Assembly: GCF_026210795.1 (NCBI RefSeq)
Contig: NC_089438.1
Span: 2,563,501 to 2,627,500, forward strand
Length of the DNA stretch: 64,000 bases
Origin: Rhizophagus irregularis
Lineage: Eukaryota > Glomeromycota > Glomeromycetes > Glomerales > Glomeraceae
Direction of reading: 5' to 3'
Shown: positions 12,167 to 21,513 of the stretch, piece by piece
How positions within the stretch are numbered: the first letter of the stretch is position 1
Layout: each line of letters opens with the position of its first letter
Notes under the pieces: generated by a model
The model's input: the letters and a program-made list of their open reading frames with translations, nothing else
What the model was told of the DNA's origin: nothing
The model's database searches: none
Program-made: the position numbers and the translations under genes

Positions 12167-13407
12167 TGTCTTTTCATATTAATTTGTTTTTATTTCGCAA
12201 TTTTATTTTTCTGGTGTGTGCTATTTTGTTTATGCTAACCATTCTCTATAAAAAATTTTCCAGAAAAATGATCACGTGTCGTAAAAGTTGTGACTTAAAT
12301 TAACAGTTTTCTATTTTGTACTGCTTTCGATTCTATTTGTATAAAGTCTCTTGTAGTCTTTACTGACTGAAACTTTATTTACTCTGTGAAATAAAGATAA
12401 AAATAAAAAAAATGGTGAAAGTCTACTATGAAATTGCTTAATTTGTCAACTAACTTAATACTCAAATCGGATATTAAGCGAATATTATCCCATTTTTCCC
12501 ATTTACTGTTTAAAACATACAATACCTGTATCTTTCATATTTTGAAAGTTAAAGGATTTTATTTCTTTAAAAGGGATTAAAGGAAATTAAAAACGTTTAA
12601 TTACAATTTTATCAATTATTAAGCGCAATACGTTTCAAATTAATGTTTAAAAAATAATATTAATTAATTTGTTTAAACTGACAAAAACAGTAATTTATTA
12701 AAGAAAATAAATTAATATCGTACGTTCAAGGTTTGGGTTCAATCTGATACGAAGGGAAGGTCTAGTTTGAGAATCAGCTACGTAATAAAAATAAGTTAAA
12801 CAGGAAAGAACAAGCGTCAGCCGGCTCATTTCCTAACGTTTCACCCGCAGCTAGCCATAAATTTTTTTCATCCATAAAACTTTTATTTTTTTTTTTCGCA
12901 CCTCAATAAAAGGACTCTTTACATACTGATATATTACATGAATGAAATCTTTCACTAGAAGCAATACAACATACAGTCAGCCCCCTTTATAGTCACACCC
13001 CTTGGGACCGAAAAAAAAGGGTGTGATTATAAAAAAAGTCATATGTTGTGATTATAGAGGAGGTATATTTATTAGTACATTGGGCCAAAATATGGTGTGC
13101 TTATAAAGGGGAATTTTATATGTTGTGATTATACGGGGGGTGACTATATAGGGGGTCGACTGTATATGTTTTAACTAGAATTATACTTTAGAGTTAAGAT
13201 GATCACTTACAATAATATATACTATTTTATCGAGTTTTTGATTATCATTACTTAGTTTGTGTTTAACTTAATAATAATTTAGGATTCCCTATAATAAATT
13301 TATTCCGTATTTTTTATTCTGTTATTTCCGTAAATGTATTACATTCACGGAATTTATAGTCTCAAAATGTATAGATTTTTAGTTATTTTTCCGTAATATA
13401 GAAATTT
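12167..13407 (-). repeat. Right arm of IR1, outer block
   Basis: Reverse complement of 728-1655, interrupted by about 300 bp (12930-13236) absent from the left arm that includes a small TIR element. It ends about 45 bp before IR2 begins. Because the left arm is cut by a gap just where it would continue into IR2, IR1 and IR2 may be one repeat unit of at least 2.6 kb. Confidence 0.82.
12974..13162. mobile_element. Pogo/Tigger-like MITE, 189 bp
   Basis: Starts CAGTCAGCCCCCTTTATAG, ends in the inverted version (TATAGGGGGTCGACTG) and is flanked by TA on both sides. It shares its terminal motif with the larger element at 31947-32908. The TA target and CAGT terminus point to the Tc1/mariner-pogo group. 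It has no coding capacity. Confidence 0.7.
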
Positions 13408-13452
13408 CGGATAAATCTTTTACAGAAATGATATCTTCTAACAAAAATATTT

Positions 13453-14820
13453 ACTTATAAAGATGATCAACTGGTCCTAATAAATATTGTGTATTTTGCA
13501 TCAAAAAGATTTTTTTTTCTTATTACGTGATCAGCATAGAAAATTTTCTGTGTACACTATTAGAAAATTAATTATGGTTTATTTTAAGGCAACCTCAAAC
13601 TTGCCAAAATTATTAGAATTTAAAACATTTTAAATAATGAATTTAAAGATGTGATTTTATTTTTGTAATTTTTAGAATACACAAACGATAAAATACTGAT
13701 AGGTATGGCACGTAATTTAAAACAACATGTTCTAAAACAGTTTTTGTTTTATTATATATGAATTGATTTTTAACCTAAATTTAAGATTTAAAACATTAAG
13801 CTTATAATATCGAAGTATTTTAAAACATTTTTTAACACATGTTTTAAAACACCGAAATCGGTTTAAAACATGTCCCTAAATACAGAATATAAGACAAAAT
13901 ATGTAATAGTGATTCGAATATTAAGTAATTTGATAATATAATAACACAGGTAAACTAACGAAATATATATATATAAAGTACAATGTATATTACAAATAAA
14001 TAGAATTTAAAAGTTGTAAACTATAGACAAATGATTATTTAACAATACATAAATGTTTAATTTCCAATCAGATCTGACGATAAAATTCGTAAATGTAATG
14101 AATTTTATTTTATTACATAATTGTACAGCCACCAGATTCACCCGGTTTTTCAGTGGCTTCAGCAGTTGCGATAGATGGAATGGATAGTTTAATGGTAACT
14201 TCAGTCTGATTCATTTTGTTAGGAAATTTAAAGAACTTAATTGATTTTAAGAGTTTTTAAAAATATGCGAAAAAAACTATCAAAGTATTTTTTCTTTTTT
14301 TTTTGATTGAATTTTAATTTTTTGTCTTCTTAAGAAAATTTTTTGCTAATTTATACTTTTCATACTTTTGGATTGAAAAATTTTTAATATTGTGTGCATT
14401 TATGCATGTCTCCGTGTTTGAAAAAACAATTAGTAATTGATCTACAATACGTCAAATTTTTAGTTACACTTTTTAGGAGCTGAAACATCACAACATACAA
14501 AAGAATTTTCATACAGACAATATTTTCACCATATTTGTGTGTTAACAATATTTTTTAAAATTCAGTATGAGTATTGTCCTAAAATACTATATTTTTGTAT
14601 TATTATTATTTTTTTTTTATATTGTTGTATTTGAAATCATTGCAATCATGTGGTGTCACGATAAGACTCCTTTGGTGTAATTGTGTAGCTTTTCTCCCAC
14701 TCGACAGTTATGTTACACAAACAAAAAAGAAATAGTATTCCTAAATTTTGTAGGTACCTATTCGGACAATAAATCATAAATGGATCAGATTCAACGGTAA
14801 ATGTGATCTGTAGAATTTAT
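13453..14820 (-). repeat. Left arm of long inverted repeat IR2
   Basis: Reverse complement of 62526-64000. I estimate about 95% identity where aligned by eye, with an indel near 14745. The arms enclose 47.7 kb of nested elements. The partner runs off the window end, so the full repeat is longer than seen. Each arm contains the CAAX-box mini-gene. Confidence 0.88.
14113..14214 (-). CDS. 33-residue CAAX-box peptide, copy 1
   Basis: A complete small ORF: ATG preceded by AACAAA (A at -3), ending in TGT ACA ATT ATG TAA, that is Cys-Thr-Ile-Met at the C-terminus. CAAX boxes with a final Met are farnesyltransferase substrates. The tail reads EKPGESGGCTIM. The length, polar N-terminal part and Gly-rich tail before the Cys resemble fungal lipopeptide (a-factor-type) pheromone precursors. 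The other copy (63231-63332) differs by a single base, giving Gln in place of Glu at residue 26. Alternatives: the last exon of a prenylated G-protein gamma or Ras-like protein, or a chance ORF. Expression is unknown. Confidence 0.5.
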   Translation of the reverse strand: MNQTEVTIKLSIPSIATAEATEKPGESGGCTIM

Positions 14821-14852
14821 TATGGAAAGCCGCCATGGTCAAAAGTGCGTAG

Positions 14853-15060
14853 CAAACATAGCATGTATATGCTATGTTTGTAGCATGTATACATTATATT
14901 TCATGGCGGGTTACCCCTGTTCTGTCTGTTTCAGGGGTAACCTGTTGCAAAAAATAGCGTTTAATACGCTATATTTCATAGCATTATATACATTATATGT
15001 TATGACAGGTACCCGTTATAAGAAACGGCGGGTACCCGTTATAAGAACTGGCAGTCAGCA
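14853..15060. repeat. Cluster of short perfect hairpins
   Basis: Successive palindromes just inside the IR2 boundary: 14853-14880 (12-bp stem), 14909-14942 (stem GGTTACCCCTG with a 12-nt loop), 14954-14972 (stem ATAGCGT), then two tandem copies of GGTACCCGTTATAAGAA around 15006-15044. A plus-strand frame (14822-15073) runs across them but its peptide simply reflects the palindromes, so I do not call it a gene. Confidence 0.65.
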
Positions 15061-15149
15061 TATTAACTTTTGATAAACATCAATAATGATAATTATTTAT
15101 TTAATGAAATTTTATTTGACAAATATTAAAATTTAAGTCCCACATTTAC

Positions 15150-15480
15150 GATTTTAAAGAAAAAAATCACCATATTTATTTTTATTGAAGTGTACAAATA
15201 AAATTAACAATAACAATAAATAAAAAAAGATAAGTAAATTACAATGATCAAGGAGAAAGATGCTAATAAAAAAATGAAATAACAGTGGAGTAATGGAAAG
15301 TAATAGAAGATGAAAGGGAGTAAAAAGAGTAATGAGAAGTGATAGGAAACAAAAAGGAAAATAGGACATAATGAGAGATGAAAACTGAAGGAGTAATAGG
15401 AGACGAAGAGAAGTGATGGGAGACGAAGAGGAGTGATGAGAAATAAAAAGGAGTTATGGGAGACAAAAAGAAGATGAAGA
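15150..15480. repeat. Purine-rich low-complexity tract
   Basis: Degenerate GA-rich repeats (GGGAGACGAAGAGGAGTGAT-like). The Ser/Phe/Leu-rich frames on the minus strand are artefacts of the missing stop codons in this composition. It resembles the longer array at 18370-19320. Confidence 0.6.
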
Positions 15481-15490
15481 GGAATGATTT

Positions 15491-15697
15491 GTCCCTATGT
15501 CCCTATGAGTCCCTATGAAATATAAAAGTTCTAGGAAAAAAATTCGACTTTCCTATGGTATTCTTATAGGTAAATATAGTCATGTATATGGTTGATATAA
15601 TTGATATAATTGATATATGATCGATGTATGGTATAAAAAAATAAAAAAAAAGGTAAAGAGTTCGAAAATTCATAGGGACTCATAGGGACATAGGGAC
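15491..15697. mobile_element. MITE-like element with 29-bp perfect TIRs
   Basis: 15491-15519 and 15669-15697 are perfect 29-bp inverted repeats made of repeated GTCCCTATG units; the interior is AT-rich and non-coding. A related motif recurs at 15926-15987. No target duplication is obvious. Confidence 0.6.
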
Positions 15698-15925
15698 GGG
15701 TAGTAAAAATCCCTTTCCAGAGTTCCAATATCGTCAAAAAAGATACTTCTAGCGTCCTTGTTAAGTTTTTTTGCCGTCTCTATAAATTTTTCATGGGGCC
15801 AAATTTTTGATAAGTCATTAGGGCCAACCTATAGCATTAGGCATTTTCATTCCATCGAGAGCCTCTCCTAATGCCTCTGAAGTCTGCCAGTCCTAGCTAA
15901 GAAGCCCAAAAATGATATCGAGATT

Positions 15926-15987
15926 GTCCCTATAAGCGTCCCTATGAATTTTTCTTATAGGGACGGAGAATTTTCATAGGGACGCTC
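15926..15987. repeat. Two overlapping alternative hairpins
   Basis: GTCCCTATAAG pairs with CTTATAGGGAC, and the interleaved CGTCCCTATGAA pairs with TTCATAGGGACG. The two stems interlock, so only one (or a pseudoknot) can form at a time. The motif is shared with the MITE at 15491-15697. Confidence 0.6.
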
Positions 15988-15999
15988 AAAAAAAAATAG

Positions 16000-16500
16000 C
16001 ATACACATTGCCTCAACCCGATTTAAACCATGATTGGACCTCGAAAGTGCTTACAACATCCCGCAAATAGAAAGGGGAGGCAACCGGGGGTACCATAGGT
16101 ACCGCATACAAAAAATAAGTAATGCATATATATTGGGTTGCGAGAAGGTTGCGAGAAAGTGACAGGGAAGTGCCCAGAACTGAAGGCGCAGTAAATTAAC
16201 AATCATTTCGGCCAGCACTATTCCATAATTTCGGCTAGATCTTTGGACATAATAACTCGAAATCCAAACCGGCAGATCGGATCTGCATGACAGTTGACAG
16301 ATGATCCTCAAATTGCAACTACTTCGGGAAATGTATTTTCAGCGAAATGTCACCAGATACCATGTGAAATTCACATTAATAAAGATTTCTTATACTGTAA
16401 ATGAAATAAAATAAAAATTCCATTTTTAATTCAATTAAAATAAGAGTACTTTCATGAATAAAATGAGACTTTATGAAAAAAAAAGGAAGATTAAAACAGA
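16000..16500. other. Upstream region, no gene called
   Basis: A relatively GC-rich stretch (16040-16320) contains an 86-codon minus-strand frame with no recognised domain. It may be a remnant of a gene or part of the 5' region of the secreted-protein gene. Confidence 0.35.
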
Positions 16501-16559
16501 TAATTTTTTTTACAGAATATATAAATAAGCACACTGGAAACATATAAACCGTATTCATC

Positions 16560-17039
16560 ATGAATCAAAAGTACTTTATTATTTCATTCACTTTGCTTGT
16601 ATTTTTTTTCCTTACAAATGTTGAAAAATCTCTCGGGTGTCATCCTAGTGGAGAAGGCGATCAAGGCGCACCCCACTATCCTGAAGTTACCAATGCCTCT
16701 TTTACAAGTGGAGAACTCACAATTACAATTCAAACTTGGGAAGGACGTACACCAGTTCAAGCACTCGGTCACTATACTTTCCACGCTGATAGTGGTGTTG
16801 AATGGAGATTTTTGAAGAATCCTCAGTTTGTTCAAGGTCATCATTGTGAAATAGATGGTAATGAGGTTAATCCATACACGGAAACCAGGTCATTTGATGC
16901 TTCTCAAACACCTTCTAATACCTGGTTTGATATTTGGGTTTCAGTATATACTAATTGTTACCATAGGGAATTTGGTTCTAGTGAAGTAGGCTGTTTATCT
17001 TTTGATATACATTATCGAGGCTGGCAACCTCCTCTTTAA
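16560..17039 (+). CDS. Small secreted protein (candidate effector)
   Basis: A 159-residue single-exon ORF. The N-terminus is a classical signal peptide (hydrophobic core about residues 6-19, probable cleavage just before Cys27). The mature part is rich in Thr, Ser, Trp and His, has four cysteines (27, 96, 133, 145) consistent with two disulfides, and one N-glycosylation sequon (NAS at 45-47). Regular alternation of hydrophobic and polar residues suggests a beta-sandwich. A TATA-like TATATAAATA precedes the ATG by about 40 bp and AT-rich 3' sequence with AATAAAATAA follows near 17182. No family is recognised; an apoplastic protein is likely, effector activity is only a possibility. Confidence 0.78.
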   Translation: MNQKYFIISFTLLVFFFLTNVEKSLGCHPSGEGDQGAPHYPEVTNASFTSGELTITIQTWEGRTPVQALGHYTFHADSGVEWRFLKNPQFVQGHHCEIDGNEVNPYTETRSFDASQTPSNTWFDIWVSVYTNCYHREFGSSEVGCLSFDIHYRGWQPPL

Positions 17040-17767
17040 ATTATTGTAACTGATAATTTCGATGTAGTCTGCCCTTTTTACAAATTAGCGTTTTATTGCT
17101 TCAATTCCCTTCTATTTGATTTCTACTTTAGTAATTTTTGTTTTGTTGTATTTCATTTATTTGTACCTTTTTTATTTTATTAATAAAATAATAAATTATC
17201 ATTAGTTTGAACGGCTAGTGTTGTTAAATTGACTTCGAATTCCGATCTTTTCCTTGATACGAATGATACGTGTACCCGCAAACTATATAAGGATCAAATC
17301 GATCAACGGCGCTAATTCTAGGTTTCGTAAATTTGAGTTTATGATGCAACTGAATATACATCCAGAAGATAAGTCTTCTTCGGCCTCACTCTTGGTGTCA
17401 AATAGAGGTCAAAAGCGGAATTAAATCTAGCCGGTAATATTGTGTAAGTAAAAGTATTACCACTTATTGTGATTTTTATTTCGTATATGCATTATCACGG
17501 GTATACATATAAACTGTACTGTACGAACCACAAAACTGTACTGTACGAATGATGATTGTACGATTACTTGATTTGTACAGTACAACCTATTTCACCACAT
17601 GACTTGATGATCGTATGATTGTGTCATTTGTGTAATAATAAACAAAAAAAAAATGACTATTCGCCAATCAAACTTTGATCAAAAAAAAATTCTTTGTTTT
17701 ATTTTTTTTGCTTTTCTTTGTAAAGAAACGCGTCCAAAAGACTTGTAAAACATAAATCTCCAATAAA
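17040..17767. other. Intergenic
   Basis: 3' flank of the secreted-protein gene and 5' flank of the broken spliced gene. Short repeats of AAACTGTACTGTACGAA occur near 17511-17548. No gene seen. Confidence 0.4.
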
Positions 17768-17950
17768 ATGGCAGAAGATTCCATAATAATCAACGAAGAA
17801 CTTGTTGAAGAAGTAAGTCAAGTATTAGAAAAGGTGTAAAATAGATATTTGTAGTCATTAGTGTCGGCAAATGCCGGAGTTTCTAATTATAGAATTTATC
17901 CTTGATATATTCGCCTAATATATGCTAAAATAGGCCAAAAAACGTTTATT

Positions 17951-19690
17951 AAAAGGATCATTTTAACGCTCACCGGAGGTTAAATTCACCGGAGGACTCC
18001 GGGAGGTGAATTTCACCATATCACGTGATATTTATTATTATATTAAAATTTTGCTAAGATCGGTAATTACGTAACTTCAAATTTTTATGTTTGAATAAAA
18101 ACGTGTAAAAAAGTTTTTCTATTGACCATTTAGCATGAACTTATAAAGTTTTATTAACGAAAAGTTTCTTTTTAAATTACAAGAATATACATAACTTTAA
18201 TTAAACTATTACACCCATCCACTAACCATTTAATCTAAGTTTTTTATTAATTTAAAACCTATAGTAATGCATAAGATATATAATCCTTTATAATTCAGTT
18301 AACAATTAATAATTTTATGACGGAAAAGAAATGAATATGTAAAAAAGGGATGAAGTGGATGATGAAATTAAAAAGACAATGTGAAAAATGAAATTGGAGT
18401 AAAGGGATGATGAAAAACAAAATGGGAGTGAAATGGGATGATGTAAATGAAATGAAATGACAAAAATGAAATGGAATGTTGCAAAACGAAATGGAGTGAT
18501 GAAAAACGATATGGAGATGATGGAAAATGATATGGAGCGATATGAAATGATGAAAACCGATATGGAGCGATATGGAATGATGAAAGATGACATGGAGCGA
18601 TATGGAGTGATATGGAGCGATATAGAACGATATGGAACGATATGGAGTGATGAAAAATGATATGGAGTATATAGAATGATATGGAGCGATATGGCGTGAT
18701 GAAAAATGATATGGAACGATATGGAGCGATATGGAGTGATGAAAGATGATATAGAGCGATATGGAGTGATGAAAAACAATATGGAACGATATGGGAAGAT
18801 ATGGTGTGATGAAAAACGATATGGAGTGATATGGAGTGATGAAAAAAACGATATGGAGCGATATGGAATGATGAAAAATGATATGGGTGATGAAAAACGA
18901 TATGGAACAATATGGAGTGATGAAAAATGATATGGAGAAATATGGAGCAATGAAAAATGATATGGGGCAATATGGAGTGATGAAAAATGATATGGAGTAT
19001 ATAGAATGATATGGAGCGATATGGCGTGATGAAAAACGATATGGAATGATATGGAGTGATGAAAAACGATATGGAGCAATCAGCAATATGGAGTGATGAA
19101 AAATGATATGGGAGCGAAAGGGACGATGATAAATGAAAAGGATAATTAAAAACAAAATGGGAGCAAAGGGAATGATAGAAAAATAAAATGGAGGCGAAGG
19201 GAATAATGAAATAATAAAAAACAAAAGGAGCGAAAAAAATAATAGCAAATAAATGAAAAGGGAGTGAAATGGATATAGAAAATGAAAAGGGAATAAAGTG
19301 ATGATAGAAAATAAAAGAAACTGTTAGTATTATTTTCAATAAAGAAAACAATAAAATAGCAAAATACTAGCAATAAAAGTGAGTCTTACCTTAAACCTCT
19401 TGAAGTTATTTGAAATTGTTTTCTGAAAAACAAGTTAACGAGTTAGCATAAGAGAAAAAGAACATTAAACTAGCGAAGTAATAAGAAAATAAAAAAAATC
19501 TTACCTTAAAGAAGTTCCAGCCATTTTGGAAATAATACTACAAGAAAGCAAAAAACAAAATATGCGCTACGCGTTTGTGTAATATGAAATCACCTGGTGA
19601 ATTTCACCGGGGTAAATTTAAAATTTTAATGCATTGCAGATCAAGGTGAAATTCACCGGAGGTGAATGTAAAATTAATCCTTATTAAAAA
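17951..19690. mobile_element. TIR element within intron 1 carrying a minisatellite
   Basis: Imperfect inverted repeats near 17951-18020 and 19600-19690 share AAGGAT(C/T)A-TTTTA and CACCGGAGG/CCTCCGGTG blocks and bracket a purine-rich array. The element accounts for the length of intron 1. The ends are approximate and no target duplication was fixed. Confidence 0.5.
18370..19320 (+). repeat. GATATGGAG minisatellite
   Basis: About 950 bp of degenerate tandem repeats built from GATATGGAGCGATATGG and GTGATGAAAAATGATATGG modules. Because the reverse complement of the unit has no stop, three overlapping frames stay open for 250-330 codons (His/Ile/Ser/Phe repeats); these are not genes. Confidence 0.85.
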
Positions 19691-20904
19691 TACTAAAATT
19701 AGTATTTATTTTTGTTAAAATTGGTTATCATTACTAAAAATATATATATTTTCGTATTGAATAAATCATAATTATTAATTTATATTTCATTTTTTATAGT
19801 GGCCTATTCAAAATATTACTAAATTTGGAAAGAATTTAACAGCTTCAGAGATTCGTTATTACTTAGAATTCCAGGAATATCCTAATACGTCCGAGACTGG
19901 TTTTGCGAGCATTTTTAATGTATCAGGATGGGATGAAAATGAAGCGCGAAAAGCATTTGCATTAACCAATATCCAATACTCATATGGAGGAAATGGAACA
20001 ATTCGCACAGTAAAAAACTGTGAATTTTTTCCAAATATTTCAGTAATTAAAGAACAGCGCGAATGTCTTAGTGTAAAAGTGTGTCAATATGCATCTAAAG
20101 AATTAGATATTGGCCACACATCTGTAGATTTTTCCACACCTCTTTTTGAAAATATGTTTAATGCAAATGAAGAGTTTCACAAAAAACTACACTTCGGTTA
20201 GTAAGATTTTTAAAGTCTAAATATATGTAGTTTGATTTTTAACCCTAATTTTGAATTTGTAGTTTTTTTGCCAAGGCGTATGAATATAAATGTAGCCATA
20301 TTAACAAAAATGGAAAATGATGTAACGGTGGACCAATTTTAGGCGAACTCACGCAGGTTCTTATTTTTATACTGTATATACAGTATATAAATATATATAT
20401 TTTTTATTTTTAATTGATTTTTTTTTAATTTATTATTCACAGGTAAATGGTTTGATATCATCAAAGAAGAAGTTTATTGGGTGCGAAAATTGGAAAGCTG
20501 GAGACAAAAATCATCGGTTTTTAACAATTCCAAATAATATTAATTTGGAACTGTTAGAAACTATGTTTAACGAAAATTCTTATCATTCTCATAATAATGA
20601 TTTTGAGGTAAAATTTAATTATCAATATATACAGATCACGATACAAAGTTGTTAGCAATCAGATGATCTAAATTTCATAGTGTTGTTTATTATGATTGGT
20701 CGTTGTAACAATAAGTTGTATTTTAAAAAAGGAAGGAAGTAGATCCTAATTTGGTTAGCAAATATGGCAAAACAGGGTCCATTTTTATATAAAATATATA
20801 TAAATTTCGTTTCATTGCAATGAATTTCAATTTCAATTTCAATTTCAATATATCAATTGATAAAATTGTTTTTTGGACAGCAGTTGTTTAAATAAATTTC
20901 GTGA

Positions 20905-21510
20905 ATTGAAGTTGATCATCATTTACGTCACAGTAAGTAAAAATAATCTAAAATTGGATTCACATGTTATAAAAATTGAAACTTGTATATAGTAACTATA
21001 AATAAATTAGTTATAATGAAGGTACTTTTTTTTATTAATAAAATTGTATTTTTTTATTTGTTTGTTAATTAAATTAAAAATTGTGATTTTTCCCATAAAT
21101 TACACATTTTTTTAATTAATAATAATAAAAAATAAATAAATTTACAAATTGAAAATCAATAGATGATCATCATTTACGTCACAATGAAAATAATCTACAA
21201 TTAAATTCACATGTTAATATTGGTTAAAAGAACTAAAGCCGCATTTAATAATTATAAATAAATTAGTTACAATAAAACCACCCTTTTTTTATAGCTATAA
21301 TTATAAAAGTGTGGTTTTATTCAACAGATTATTACACTTTTTTAATAATAAAAAATAAATAAATTTACAAATTGAAAAATTGAAAGATGATCATCATTTA
21401 CGTTACAATGAAAATAAACTAAAATTGAATTCACAGGTTAGAAAATTTAAAGCCGCATATAGTAACTATAAACAAATTAGTTCTAATAAAATTACCCTTT
21501 TTTTTATCAT
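20905..21510. repeat. Three direct repeats of about 220-250 bp
   Basis: The phrase GATCATCATTTACGT recurs at about 20914, 21164 and 21387, each followed by similar AT-rich sequence including TATAAATAAATTAGTTA. A (TTTCAA)n run precedes the first copy at about 20826-20850. No coding capacity. Confidence 0.6.
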
Positions 21511-21513
21511 TTA

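Larger units (their letters stand above)
17768..20655 (+). pseudogene. Broken spliced gene with C-terminal Cys/His domain
   Basis: Exons 17768-17812, 19800-20200, 20263-20356 and 20443 to about 20607 or 20655 join in frame. Introns 1 and 2 have good GT-AG sites (GTAAGT/ATAG, GTAAGA/GTAG); the donor of intron 3 is weak (GTTCTT). Exon 2 gives about 133 codons beginning WPIQNITKFGKNLTASEIRY. Exons 3-4 encode a probable metal-binding segment, KCSHINKNGK-stop-CNGG ... FIGCENWKAGDKNHRF, with spaced Cys and His. The in-frame TGA at 20318-20320 interrupts it, probably a former CGA (Arg). Intron 1 is almost 2 kb because it contains a minisatellite element. The closing TAG at 20653-20655 may be intronic, since GAG|GTAAAA at 20607/20608 could be a donor. 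I recall similar C-terminal domains in AM-fungal proteins of unknown function. Confidence 0.62.

Noticed and set aside
14822-15073. 83-codon Cys-rich ORF
   Set aside because: It reads across a cluster of perfect hairpins; the Cys/Tyr pattern simply mirrors the palindromes.
18295-19373. Four overlapping minus-strand frames of 75-327 codons rich in His, Ile, Ser and Phe
   Set aside because: They arise because the reverse complement of the GATATGGAG minisatellite lacks stop codons in all frames; no domain and no codon bias.
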